Below, in pieces: positions 54,050-62,608 of a stretch of DNA of 64,000 bases. Made by a program: the position numbers and the translations under genes. How positions within the stretch are numbered: position 1 is the first letter of the stretch; the number at the start of each line of letters is the position of its first letter. The notes beneath the pieces are model-generated. The model was given only the letters and a program-made list of their open reading frames with translations, ran no database searches and was not told the DNA's origin. The stretch comes from Micromonospora andamanensis (GTDB taxonomy: Bacteria; Actinomycetota; Actinomycetes; Mycobacteriales; Micromonosporaceae). The stretch is from NCBI RefSeq assembly GCF_016863495.1, contig NZ_BOOZ01000016.1:62001-126000 (forward strand), written 5' to 3'.

Positions 54050-54922
54050 TCAGGGGAGGAGGCGGCGGAGGGTGGTGATGTCGGTGGCGTGGCCCTCGTG
54101 GCGTTCGGTGGGGGTCTCGACGAGGGTCGGCACGCCGGCGGTGGCGGGGTGACGCATCAGCTCGGCGAAGGCGGGCTCGCCGATCATGCCCTTGCCAATG
54201 TTCTCGTGCCGGTCCCGGGTGGAACCGCACAGGTCCTTCGAGTCGTTCGCGTGCACCAGCCGTAGCCGGTCCGCCCCGACCGTGGTCACCAGGGCGTCCA
54301 GCGTCGCGGTCATGCCGCCTTCGGCGGCCAGGTCGTGCCCGGCGGCCCAGGCGTGGCAGGTGTCGAAGCAGACCCCGAGCCACGGGTGCCGGTCGACCGC
54401 GTCGAGGTACGGTCCGAGGTGTTCGACCCGGCAGGCAAGTGAACGGCCGCCACCGGCGCTCGGCTCGACAAGCAGCATCGGCCCGCCCGCGTCGGCGGCG
54501 GAGTCGAGCAGCGGCAGCAGCGACTCGCGCACCTGCCGCATGGCCGTGTCGGCGTGTCCGGCGTCCACCGCGCTGCCGGCGTGGAACACCACCCCACGTG
54601 CGCCGATCGCCGCACCTCGACGCAGCGCGTGAGCCAGCGCCTGGGCCGACCGCTCGACCGTCGCAGCGGTCGGGGAACCAAGGTTGACAAGCAGCGACGC
54701 GTGGATGTAGACGGCGACGCCGCGTTCGGCGCAGCCGTCTCGGAACAGCTCGTCCTGCGCCGGATCACCGGCCGGCATCGCCCAGCCCCGGGAGTTGCCG
54801 ACGTAGACCTGCGCCACCTCCGAGCCGGTCGCGTCGACGTACGGCAGCGCCGCCTTCGCCAGCCCGCCCGAGGTGGGCGTGTGTGAACCGATCGGCCGGT
54901 GGCCGTGATCCGGAGCAGGCAT
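54050..54922 (-). CDS. nfo: Deoxyribonuclease IV (AP endonuclease)
   Basis: A 290-residue endonuclease IV. It would cut 5' to abasic sites in base excision repair. The TIM-barrel metal ligands appear in IGSHTPTSGGLAK, VYIHASLLVNLGSP, GVVFHAGSAVDAGH, MLLVEPSAG, VCFDTCHAWAAGHD and LVHANDSKDLCGS (His, Glu and Asp). The ATG at 54922 overlaps the stop of the kinase gene by one base (TGATG). Confidence 0.93.
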   Translation of the reverse strand: MPAPDHGHRPIGSHTPTSGGLAKAALPYVDATGSEVAQVYVGNSRGWAMPAGDPAQDELFRDGCAERGVAVYIHASLLVNLGSPTAATVERSAQALAHALRRGAAIGARGVVFHAGSAVDAGHADTAMRQVRESLLPLLDSAADAGGPMLLVEPSAGGGRSLACRVEHLGPYLDAVDRHPWLGVCFDTCHAWAAGHDLAAEGGMTATLDALVTTVGADRLRLVHANDSKDLCGSTRDRHENIGKGMIGEPAFAELMRHPATAGVPTLVETPTERHEGHATDITTLRRLLP

Positions 54923-56913
54923 CAGAAGCATCCGATGGTGATCTGTGTCCCCGGGGCGACCTGGGCGTTCTCGTTCGGGTTCTGGAACCGGGTGACGGCG
55001 TTCGGGTTGAACTGCACCGCCACCGGGAAGCCCTGGCTCTCCAGCACCTGCTTGGCCTGCTGGCACGGCAGGTCGACGACGCGCGGCACGGTCACCAGCG
55101 GTGGACCCTCGCTGACCTCCAGCCGGATCTGGGCACCCTTTTCCACGCCGCCGCCAGCGGCCGGGCTCTGCCCGATCACCTCGTCACGCGGCTTGTCGGA
55201 CTCCTTGCGCGTTGGCTCCACCAGCACCAGTCCGAGCTGCGCGATCTGGTTACGGGCGTCGTTGAGGTTCTTGCCGACCAGGTTCGGCACGGTGATCGGG
55301 GCCCGGCCCTTACTGAGGATGACGGTGATCTCGTCGCCCGGCTTGACCTCCTCGCCCGCCTTCGGGTCGGTGGCGACCACGATGCCCTCGGGCAGGCTGT
55401 CGTCGTACCGGGCGGTGCCCTTGACCACCTCGAGCTGGGCGCTGAGCAGGTCGGCCTCGGCCAGCGCGAAGTCCTTGCCGACCACGTCCGGCAGCTCGAA
55501 GCGCTCCGGCCCGAGCGACAGGGTGAGGGTGATGGTGCCGCCCTTGAGGATCCGGGCGGACGACGCGGGCTCCTGGCCCAGCACACCGTCACGGGGGATA
55601 TGGTCGTCGTACCGCGGGTCGGCGTAGACCACCTCGAACCCGGCCTGGGAGGCCTGTGCCTCCGCCTCGGCCTTGTTCATGCTCACCAACTGCGGCGCGG
55701 TGGTGTACCGACCGACCCCGAACCACCAGCCACCCAGCGCGGCCACCAACCCGAGCACCACGACAACGGCCGCGACGGCGAGACGGCCGCCGCCCTGGCC
55801 GGTCAGCCGGGCAACCAGCCCGGCCAGTCGGGTACGCAGATCGTCGCCGTCGTTCGGCGTCGCTCGGCGTCGACCGCGGGTGGCTGGGGCACCTTCCGGC
55901 AGGCGGGCCCAGGTCGGTCGATCGGGCGGGCGCACCGGCGCGACCATCATCGTCGGTTGGGACATGGCCGCCGGACCGTCGGTCACCGGGGCGATCCGGG
56001 CGGTGTGGCTGTTCGGGCTGCCCAGGCCGTCCCGGGCCACCTGCACCTCGGCCAGCAGCGTGCTGGCGTCGGCGGGGCGGGCCGTCGGGTCACGACGGGT
56101 GGCGCGGGCGACCAGGTCGTCGAGCACCCTCGGCAGGCCGGGCACCAGCGTCGACGGTGCGGGGACGTCCCGGTCGACGTGCTGCCAGGCGATGTCGATC
56201 GGGCGGTCACCGTCGTACGGCACCCGGCCGGTGAGCATCTCGAACAGCACGATGCCCGTCGAGTAGACGTCGGTGCGGGCGTCGGCCCGGCCGTCGGTGA
56301 CCAGCTCCGGAGCGACGTACGCCACGGTGGCCATCAACTGGTTGCCGCTGTCGTGGTCGGTGCTCGCCTCGACGGCCCGGGCCAGCCCGAAGTCGGTCAC
56401 CTTGACCACGCTGTCGACGAGGTTCGCCGGACCGCCGCTGGGCGCCTCGGCTACCAGCACGTTCTCCGGCTTCACGTCACGGTGCACCAGACCGGCCCGG
56501 TGGGCGGCGCCGATGGCCGCGAGCATCTGCTCGGTGATGGCCAGCGCCTCGTCCGGGTTGAGCCGACGCCGCTCGGCGAGCACCTCGCGCAGGGTACGGC
56601 CGCGCACGTACTCCATGACCAGGTACGGCCGCCCGGCGTGGGTGCCCTGGTCGTAGACGGCCACCACGTTGGGGTGGGTGAGCCGGGCGATCGTCTTGGC
56701 CTCGTCGGTGAACCGGTCGACGAAGCTGGGCCGGCCGGACTGGCCGGGCGGCCCCTGGGTGGAATGAATGATCTTGACGGCGACGGTGCGTTCGAGTCGC
56801 TCGTCAGTGGCGGTGTACACGGTCGCCATGCCGCCACGGGCCACGCGACCGCGAATGCGGTAGCGCCCGTCGATCAGCGAGCCCAGCAACGTGTCGGCGA
56901 CCTGTGTGTCCAT
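54922..56913 (-). CDS. pknL: Ser/Thr protein kinase with four PASTA domains (PknL-like)
   Basis: A 663-residue membrane kinase. The kinase domain (about 15-275) has GRVARGGMATVY (glycine loop), VAVKIIHS (ATP lysine), VHRDVKPENVLV (catalytic Asp) and VTDFGLARAVE (DFG). A single membrane helix lies near residue 390 (LAVAAVVVVLGLVAALGGWW), followed by four extracellular PASTA repeats (about 400-663), which bind peptidoglycan or lipid II. The neighbours AroG, RNase AS, IdsA and the Rv2175c-like gene support orthology with PknL rather than with the cell-division PknB, which normally sits near the origin. Confidence 0.93.
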   Translation of the reverse strand: MDTQVADTLLGSLIDGRYRIRGRVARGGMATVYTATDERLERTVAVKIIHSTQGPPGQSGRPSFVDRFTDEAKTIARLTHPNVVAVYDQGTHAGRPYLVMEYVRGRTLREVLAERRRLNPDEALAITEQMLAAIGAAHRAGLVHRDVKPENVLVAEAPSGGPANLVDSVVKVTDFGLARAVEASTDHDSGNQLMATVAYVAPELVTDGRADARTDVYSTGIVLFEMLTGRVPYDGDRPIDIAWQHVDRDVPAPSTLVPGLPRVLDDLVARATRRDPTARPADASTLLAEVQVARDGLGSPNSHTARIAPVTDGPAAMSQPTMMVAPVRPPDRPTWARLPEGAPATRGRRRATPNDGDDLRTRLAGLVARLTGQGGGRLAVAAVVVVLGLVAALGGWWFGVGRYTTAPQLVSMNKAEAEAQASQAGFEVVYADPRYDDHIPRDGVLGQEPASSARILKGGTITLTLSLGPERFELPDVVGKDFALAEADLLSAQLEVVKGTARYDDSLPEGIVVATDPKAGEEVKPGDEITVILSKGRAPITVPNLVGKNLNDARNQIAQLGLVLVEPTRKESDKPRDEVIGQSPAAGGGVEKGAQIRLEVSEGPPLVTVPRVVDLPCQQAKQVLESQGFPVAVQFNPNAVTRFQNPNENAQVAPGTQITIGCF

Positions 56914-57078
56914 CAGCAGGCAGTCTATGTGTCGGGAGGACGAAGGTTGAACAGGATGCTACCGGCCAGCGTCCGCCGCCGGGTCCGGCGCGCGCGCAGA
57001 GTGACTGTCGACCCTGCTCAGGGTGGTCGCCGGGAGGTCGTTGACCGGGGATGGGGGTGGCGTGGCAGGGTGTTGCGC

Positions 57079-57462
57079 GTGACCGATTCCGTACCCGCCG
57101 AGGGCACCGCGCCCCTGGCCGGTCCCGCCGACGCGGCGGGCTGGCTGACCCTGCCGGACGTCGCCGAGCGACTCGACCTGCCGATCAGCAAGGTCCACCA
57201 GATGATCCGGGACCGGGAACTGATCGCGGTGCGCCGCGACGGTGTCCGCCGGATCCCGGCCGACCTGGTGGCCAACCGCACCGTGCTCAAACACCTGCCG
57301 GGCGTGCTCAACCTGCTGGCCGACGCCGGTTACGACGACGAGGCCGCGCTGCGCTGGCTCTACGAGCCCGACGACACGTTGACAGGCGGTAGCCCCGCGG
57401 TCGCCCTCGCCGGCGACCAGGCCCGCGAGGTCAAGCGCCGCGCCCAGGCCCTGGGCTTCTGA
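57079..57462 (+). CDS. Rv2175c-like helix-turn-helix DNA-binding protein
   Basis: A 127-residue protein like M. tuberculosis Rv2175c. An N-terminal Thr/Ser-rich tail (TDSVPAEGTAPL) precedes a winged HTH (GWLTLPDVAERLDLPISKVH, then QMIRDRELIAVRRDGVRRI), and a helical C-terminal dimerisation region follows. In M. tuberculosis the homologue binds DNA and is phosphorylated by PknL on an N-terminal Thr that releases it; the gene lies divergent from pknL there as here. GTG at 57079 is preferred, with GGCAGGG eight bases upstream. Confidence 0.88.
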   Translation: MTDSVPAEGTAPLAGPADAAGWLTLPDVAERLDLPISKVHQMIRDRELIAVRRDGVRRIPADLVANRTVLKHLPGVLNLLADAGYDDEAALRWLYEPDDTLTGGSPAVALAGDQAREVKRRAQALGF

Positions 57463-57501
57463 GCGGACCACGAGCCGGGAGAGGGTGGGCCGCCGGGGGA
57501 G

Positions 57502-58584
57502 TCAGTCGGCGCGGCGGGTGGCGGCGATGGCGAGGTCCACAAGCGCCTGCCGGGCCTCGGTGTCCAGGTCGACGGCGGTGAGCGCGGCGAGCGCCGCGTC
57601 GGTGAGCGTGACGATGCGCTGCTCGGTACGGGCCAGCGCGCCGGTGTCGACGATCAGCTCCCGCAACCGGGCCACGCCTGCGGTGTCCAGCTCGCTGTCG
57701 CCGAGGCCACCGAGCAGCCGGGCGCGACCGGCATCGTCGGTCGCCTCCAGGGCCGCTGCCACCAGGTAGGTCCGCTTGCCCTCGCGCAGGTCGTCGCCGG
57801 CCGGCTTACCGGTCTGCGCCGGGTCGCCGAAGACACCCAGCACGTCGTCGCGCAACTGGAAAGCCTCACCCAACGGCAGTCCGTACGCCGAGTAGGCGAT
57901 CCGGACGTCGGCGGGGGCGTCCGCCAGCGCCGCGCCGATCAGCAGTGGTCGTTCCACCGTGTACTTCGCCGACTTGTACCGGGCGACCTTCCCGGCCCGT
58001 TCCAGCGAGGTGTCGCCGGTCGCCTGGGTCAGCACGTCGAGGTACTGCCCGATGGTGACCTCGGTACGCATCTCGTCGAAGTCCGGCCGGGCGCGAGCCA
58101 CCGTCCGGGGGTCGAGCCCGGCGGAGTGCAGCAGCTCGTCGGACCAGACCAGGCACAGATCGCCGAGCAGGATCGCCGCGGCGTCACCGAAGCCGTCCGG
58201 GTCGCCACCCCAGCCGGCACAGCGGTGCCGGGTGGCGAAGCGCCGGTGCACCGCCGGCTCGCCCCGTCGGGTGTCCGAGCGGTCCATCAGGTCGTCGTGG
58301 ATCAGGGCGCTGGCCTGAACGAACTCCAGCGCGGCGAGGGCGGTCACCACCGGGTCGGTGTCCACCCCGCCGGCGCCCCGGTACCCCCAGTAGGCGAAGG
58401 CCGGCCGGAGCCGCTTGCCGCCACCCAGCACGAACGCCTCGATCGCCTCGGCGACCGGTACCAGGGCGTCGTCGACGTCGGCCATCCAGGCGCGACGGCC
58501 GGCGAGAAAGTCCGACAGTGCCTTGTCGACCCGCTGGCGCAGGCTGGCACGGTCGACGGGCGAGACGGGAGCAGCGTGGGTCAC
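57502..58584 (-). CDS. idsA: Polyprenyl (geranylgeranyl) diphosphate synthase, IdsA-like
   Basis: A 360-residue trans-prenyltransferase. The first Asp-rich motif is IHDDLMDRSDTRRG (DDxxD) near residue 95, with FVQASAL just before it (chain-length region), and the second motif is LRDDVLGVFGDPAQTGKPAG (DDxxG) near residue 240. It probably makes geranylgeranyl diphosphate from IPP and allylic diphosphates. This would feed the carotenoid genes about 3 kb downstream or polyprenol synthesis; M. tuberculosis IdsA2 (Rv2173) has the same position. Confidence 0.92.
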   Translation of the reverse strand: MTHAAPVSPVDRASLRQRVDKALSDFLAGRRAWMADVDDALVPVAEAIEAFVLGGGKRLRPAFAYWGYRGAGGVDTDPVVTALAALEFVQASALIHDDLMDRSDTRRGEPAVHRRFATRHRCAGWGGDPDGFGDAAAILLGDLCLVWSDELLHSAGLDPRTVARARPDFDEMRTEVTIGQYLDVLTQATGDTSLERAGKVARYKSAKYTVERPLLIGAALADAPADVRIAYSAYGLPLGEAFQLRDDVLGVFGDPAQTGKPAGDDLREGKRTYLVAAALEATDDAGRARLLGGLGDSELDTAGVARLRELIVDTGALARTEQRIVTLTDAALAALTAVDLDTEARQALVDLAIAATRRAD

Positions 58585-58593
58585 GTCCCGACG

Positions 58594-59082
58594 CTAGTGG
58601 GTCGCGGTGCGCCGCGACGACCCACCCGCCCTCCGGCGCGTCGTGTTCCTCGCTGGTCGCGGCCGGGTCGGGCCGGTCGGCGCGGTAACACGCCGTGCCG
58701 AGCGTGGCGAACCGCCGGTCCCGGGCGCGGTACCGGGCCTGCCCGCCGGGACCGGGCCCGTGAGCCTCGCGCCGGGGCCGGTGGGGCTCGCGCCGGGGTG
58801 GTGGGGCCGGGCGGTGGACTCGGTGGGCGGTGCGGTGGGGTCGTTCGTCGGCGGGCTGCCCGGCAGGGCGAGGATCCGGACCAGCCAGCCGCGCCAGAAG
58901 CGTCCCGGCACGCGTACCTCCCGCTCCCATCGGGAAATCTCGTGCCGGCTCAACGTGAACACTCCGGCGGCGGCGCAGAGTTCGGCGGCGAGCCGGGTCT
59001 GGCTCCACCCCCGGGCGAGCCGTAGCCGGGCCACCAGCGGGCCGAGAGCAGCGGGAGGGTGCGGTGCGGGGGGTGGGGACAT
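58594..59082 (-). CDS. XRE-family helix-turn-helix protein with proline-rich tail
   Basis: A 162-residue protein with one HTH domain (about 14-70; LVARLRLARGWSQTRLAAEL and LSRHEISRWEREVRVPGRFW) of the XRE/Cro type and a low-complexity Pro/Thr/Gly-rich C-terminal half. The tail may be a translated intergenic region, so the true protein may be shorter. It lies divergent from metF, with a 12-base hairpin in the space between them. Confidence 0.7.
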   Translation of the reverse strand: MSPPPAPHPPAALGPLVARLRLARGWSQTRLAAELCAAAGVFTLSRHEISRWEREVRVPGRFWRGWLVRILALPGSPPTNDPTAPPTESTARPHHPGASPTGPGARLTGPVPAGRPGTAPGTGGSPRSARRVTAPTGPTRPRPARNTTRRRAGGSSRRTATH

Positions 59083-59219
59083 CGATCCTCCGGCGGGTCG
59101 GCGGGGTGACGGCCCGACCCCACCCGATCAGGGTGGTGCCGCTACGCACCGTCTGCTGCTGACCCCCCGCGCGGCCCCCGGTGGGTCTCCACCCCACCCG
59201 CGCAGGTCAGCAGGCTAGC

Positions 59220-59250
59220 CCGGTGGTGCGACAGTTTCTCGCACCACCGG
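59220..59250. promoter_or_regulatory. Hairpin or operator between the XRE gene and metF
   Basis: A 12-base perfect inverted repeat, CCGGTGGTGCGA at 59220-59231 and TCGCACCACCGG at 59239-59250, around the 7-base loop CAGTTTC. It lies about 110 bases upstream of the metF start and 140 upstream of the XRE start. Operator for the XRE protein, or an attenuation hairpin in either leader. Confidence 0.45.
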
Positions 59251-59357
59251 CTGCGGCGGACCCGTCGCCGGTCCCCGTGCGACAAGCACCGCCCGCCGTC
59301 GTCCCCACCGCTGGGAAGCCGGTGGGGGCGTTCGGCCCGGCCCGCTAGAGTCGGTGC

Positions 59358-60275
59358 GTGGCGCTCGGTCTTCCCTCGGTCCTCCCGAATCCGCAGCCGG
59401 CGATCGGTGAGCTGGTCCGCGACTGTCAGCCGACCTTCTCCTTCGAGTTCATGCCCCCGAAGACGGAGCAGGGCGAGCGGCAGTTGTGGCAGGCCATCCG
59501 TGAGCTGGAGCCGTTGCGTCCCTCGTTCGTCTCGATCACCTATGGCGCCGGCGGCTCGACCCGGGACACCACCGTCGCGGTCACCGAGCGGATCGCCACC
59601 GAGACCACCCTGCTGCCGATGGCCCACCTGACGGCTGTCAACCATTCCGTCGCCGAGCTGCGGCACGTGATCGGTCGGCTGGCCGGCGCCGGGGTGCGCA
59701 ACGTGCTCGTGGTACGCGGTGACCCGCCGGGCGATCCCACCGCCGAGTGGGTTCCGCACCCCGACGGCGTGCACTACGCCGAGGATCTCGTTCGCCTGGT
59801 CCGTCACTCCGGCGACTTCAGCGTCGGTGTCGCCGCCTTCCCCTACCGGCACCCGCGCTCGCCGGACGTCGACACCGACACCGAGTACTTCATCCGCAAG
59901 TGCCGGGCCGGTGCCGATTTCGCCATCACCCAGATGTTCTTCGACGCCGACGAGTACCTCCGGCTGCGCGACCGGGTGGCCGCCGCCGGCTGTGACACGC
60001 CGATCCTGGCCGGGGTGATGCCGGTCACCCGGATCGGCACCATCGAGCGCTCCGTGCAGCTGTCCGGGGCACCCTTCCCGCCGGCGCTGGCCGCACGGTT
60101 CGAGCGGGTCGCCGACGATCCGGAGGCGGTCCGCCGGCTCGGCATCGAGCAGACCAGCGAGATGTGCCGGCGGCTGCTCGACGAGGGGGTCCCGGGGATC
60201 CACTTCATCACCTTCAACCGGTCCACCGCGACCCGGGAGATATGGCAGAACCTGCGGGTGGGCGCCGCGACGTGA
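59358..60275 (+). CDS. metF: Methylenetetrahydrofolate reductase
   Basis: A 305-residue MetF that reduces 5,10-methylene-THF to 5-methyl-THF, feeding methionine synthesis. TFSFEFMPPKTEQGERQLW (catalytic Glu), SFVSITYGAGGSTRDTT, NVLVVRGDPPGD, and ADFAITQMFFDADEYLR are diagnostic. A flavin TIM barrel is expected. GTG at 59358. In M. tuberculosis Rv2172c is the equivalent next to IdsA2. Confidence 0.93.
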   Translation: MALGLPSVLPNPQPAIGELVRDCQPTFSFEFMPPKTEQGERQLWQAIRELEPLRPSFVSITYGAGGSTRDTTVAVTERIATETTLLPMAHLTAVNHSVAELRHVIGRLAGAGVRNVLVVRGDPPGDPTAEWVPHPDGVHYAEDLVRLVRHSGDFSVGVAAFPYRHPRSPDVDTDTEYFIRKCRAGADFAITQMFFDADEYLRLRDRVAAAGCDTPILAGVMPVTRIGTIERSVQLSGAPFPPALAARFERVADDPEAVRRLGIEQTSEMCRRLLDEGVPGIHFITFNRSTATREIWQNLRVGAAT

Positions 60276-60318
60276 CATCCGGCGCGCGACACCTCGGCGC
60301 TGTCGCGACGGTTGAACC

Positions 60319-61008
60319 GTGGTGGGCAGACAGCTGAACTGGAACGAGTACGCCACGGCGTGGGCCCGGCTGCACGGCGGCTTCGATCCCCGGGCCGCCA
60401 CTCCGGTGGTGCGCGGCTGGCTGCGCTTCTCCTACCACCTCGGCTTCCTGCTGGGCCGGTTACGGGTCGGCCCGACCGCGGTGACGGTGGTCGGGGTGCT
60501 GCTCTGCCTCTGCGTACCGCTGCTCGCGGTCCGGCCGGGCGACGGGCCGTTCCTGGGCGCGTTGTTCGTGCTGCTCGCCTCGGTCGCCGACAGCGTCGAC
60601 GGAGCGGTGGCGGTGGCCACCGGTCGCACCACCCGGCTCGGCTACGTCTACGACTCGGTTGCCGACCGGCTCGGCGAGGCCGCCTGGCTGGTGGCGTTCT
60701 GGCTGGTCGGCGCGCCGGGGGCGCTTGTCGCCGCAGGCGGTGCGCTCTCCTGGCTGCACGAGTACGTCCGGGCCCGGGCGGTCGCCGCCGGCATGCGGGA
60801 GATCGGCGCGGTCACCGTGGGGGAGCGGCCCACCCGGGTCTGCGTGGCCGTGGCCGGGCTGCTGCTGGCCGGCCTGAGCGGGTTGATCGAGGCGGACCTG
60901 GCCGCCGGCACCATCACCATGGCGAGCGCGGTCTGGGTGCTGCTCGCCGCCTTCGGGCTGGGCCAGTTGCTCTCCGCAGTCCGCCGGGCCCTCATCGACG
61001 CGGACTGA
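60319..61008 (+). CDS. CDP-alcohol phosphatidyltransferase family protein
   Basis: A 229-residue integral membrane protein with about six hydrophobic segments. The CDP-alcohol signature D(x)2DG(x)2AR(x)8G(x)3D(x)3D appears as DSVDGAVAVATGRTTRLGYV and then YDSVADR: the acidic residues are intact but the Arg after Ala is Val. Such enzymes transfer a phosphatidyl or other phospho-group from CDP-lipid to an alcohol. A TTA codon (codon 48, 60460-60462) is present. The last eight codons are repeated in frame after the stop (61012-61041). Confidence 0.8.
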   Translation: MVGRQLNWNEYATAWARLHGGFDPRAATPVVRGWLRFSYHLGFLLGRLRVGPTAVTVVGVLLCLCVPLLAVRPGDGPFLGALFVLLASVADSVDGAVAVATGRTTRLGYVYDSVADRLGEAAWLVAFWLVGAPGALVAAGGALSWLHEYVRARAVAAGMREIGAVTVGERPTRVCVAVAGLLLAGLSGLIEADLAAGTITMASAVWVLLAAFGLGQLLSAVRRALIDAD

Positions 61009-61041
61009 GCCGTGCGTCGGGCGCTTGTCGACGCCGACTGA
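60979..61041 (+). repeat. In-frame tandem duplication of the C-terminal octapeptide, after the stop
   Basis: VRRALIDAD and TGA (60979-61008) are followed by GCC and VRRALVDAD and TGA (61012-61041). Most changes between the copies are in third codon positions (GTC/GTG, CGC/CGT, GCC/GCG, CTC/CTT, GCG/GCC). Confidence 0.85.
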
Positions 61042-61042
61042 C

Positions 61043-62527
61043 CTACCAGGCGGGGCCGATGGCGTCGGCGACGATCTGCGCGGACAGGGTCACCATCGGC
61101 AGGCCGCCACCCGGATGACTGGAGCCGCCGACCAGCCACAGGCCCCGGGCCGGTCCCCGGTTGGCCGGCCGGAGCAGGCCACCGGCGGTGCCGTAGATGG
61201 TGCCGCCCGGTGCGCCGGTGGCGGTGGCCAGGTCGGCCGGGGTACGGACGTCGCGGAACACCAGCCGGTCGCGTACGTCCACGCCGCGTTCGGCAAGCAC
61301 GTCGAGGATCCGGTCGGCGTACGCCTGCGCCAGGCCCGGCCGACGCCAGTCGACGGCCCCCGGAGCGGTGCCCTGACGGGCGGCGTTGACAAGCACGAAC
61401 CACGCCTCGTGCCCGGCCGGGCGGACCGCCGGGTCGTCCGCCACGGTGACGAAGACCGTCGGGTCGGCGGCCGGACGGGCCCGCCTTCCCCGTCCCGGGT
61501 CACCGAAGACCGCGTCGAACTCGGCGTCGTAGTGGCGCGGGAAGAAGACGTTGTGGTGGGCCAGCCCGGAGTCGCCGCGTACGCCGAGCAACAACACGAA
61601 ACCGGCCAGGCTGCGGTCGGTGAGCCCGGCCAGCCGGCGCGGATCGGGCAGCAGGTCGCGGTAGACGCTCAGCGCGTCGACGTTCGCCACCACCACGTCG
61701 GCCGGGATCGGGGTTGCCGAGTCGGTGACGCGTACCCCGTGCACCCGGCCGCCCACCGCGTCGATCCGGCTGACGGTGGTGCCGGTCCGCACCACCACCC
61801 CCAGGTCCAGGCAGCGCGAGAGCAGCGCGTCGGCGAGGGTGCCCAGCCCGCCGCGCAGATACCAGCCGCCGAAGGCCAGCTCGGCGTAGGGGACCGCGAC
61901 GAGCGCGGCCGGTGCTCGGCGCGGGTCGGCGCCGGTGTATGTGGCGTACCGGTCCAGCAGCATCCGCAGTCGCGGATCGGACATCAGGGTGCGACCCAGC
62001 CCACGCAGGCTCTGGCCGGGCCGGATCGCGGCCAGGTCGCCCAGCCGCCAGGCCAACCGGGCCAGGTCGCGGGGCGAGTCGACGCGGCGGCGCAGGATGT
62101 CACGCTCGGAAGCCCGCCACACCCGGCCGGCGCGCCGCCACAGCCGCTGCCAGTCGGCGGCGGCCCGGTCGCCGAGGGCCACGCCGATCCGGTCGGTGAA
62201 CTCGGCCGGGTCGGCGCAGGAGTCGAGCACCGGGCCGCCGGGGAAGACGTGCCGCACGATCGGCTCCAGCGGCACCAGGTCGAGGTACTCGTCGAGCTTC
62301 GCCCCGGTCGCCTCGAACAGCTCGTGGAAGACCTGGGGCAGGGTGAGCAGGCTGGGGCCGGTGTCGAAGTGGAACGAGCCCTCGGCGGTGTCCCGGGTGT
62401 GCCGGCCGAGTTTGCCGCCGACCTCGTCGGCCCGTTCGAGGACTGTCACCTGGTGTCCGGTGACGGCCAGCCGGGCCGCGGTGGCCAGCCCACCCACCCC
62501 GGCGCCGACGACCACGATCCGCGCCAT
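61043..62527 (-). CDS. CrtI-like phytoene/carotenoid desaturase
   Basis: A 494-residue FAD-dependent CrtI-family enzyme. The N-terminal dinucleotide motif is RIVVVGAGVGGLATAARLAV, followed by VTVLERADEVGGKLGRHTRD, FHFDTGPSLLTLP and the C-terminal GLWLVGGSSHPGGGLPMVTL, the bacterial-type carotenoid oxidoreductase signature. It would desaturate or oxidise a carotenoid using FAD. GGGGGGA lies six bases before the ATG at 62527. The gene probably forms an operon with the glycosyltransferase upstream. Confidence 0.88.
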   Translation of the reverse strand: MARIVVVGAGVGGLATAARLAVTGHQVTVLERADEVGGKLGRHTRDTAEGSFHFDTGPSLLTLPQVFHELFEATGAKLDEYLDLVPLEPIVRHVFPGGPVLDSCADPAEFTDRIGVALGDRAAADWQRLWRRAGRVWRASERDILRRRVDSPRDLARLAWRLGDLAAIRPGQSLRGLGRTLMSDPRLRMLLDRYATYTGADPRRAPAALVAVPYAELAFGGWYLRGGLGTLADALLSRCLDLGVVVRTGTTVSRIDAVGGRVHGVRVTDSATPIPADVVVANVDALSVYRDLLPDPRRLAGLTDRSLAGFVLLLGVRGDSGLAHHNVFFPRHYDAEFDAVFGDPGRGRRARPAADPTVFVTVADDPAVRPAGHEAWFVLVNAARQGTAPGAVDWRRPGLAQAYADRILDVLAERGVDVRDRLVFRDVRTPADLATATGAPGGTIYGTAGGLLRPANRGPARGLWLVGGSSHPGGGLPMVTLSAQIVADAIGPAW

Positions 62528-62608
62528 GTCGCGTCCCCCCAGCCCTTGGTGCCTTGCCGGATCGCCGGCTGGATCCCGCCGCGACACCGTCAACGCCTCA
62601 ACACCGCA

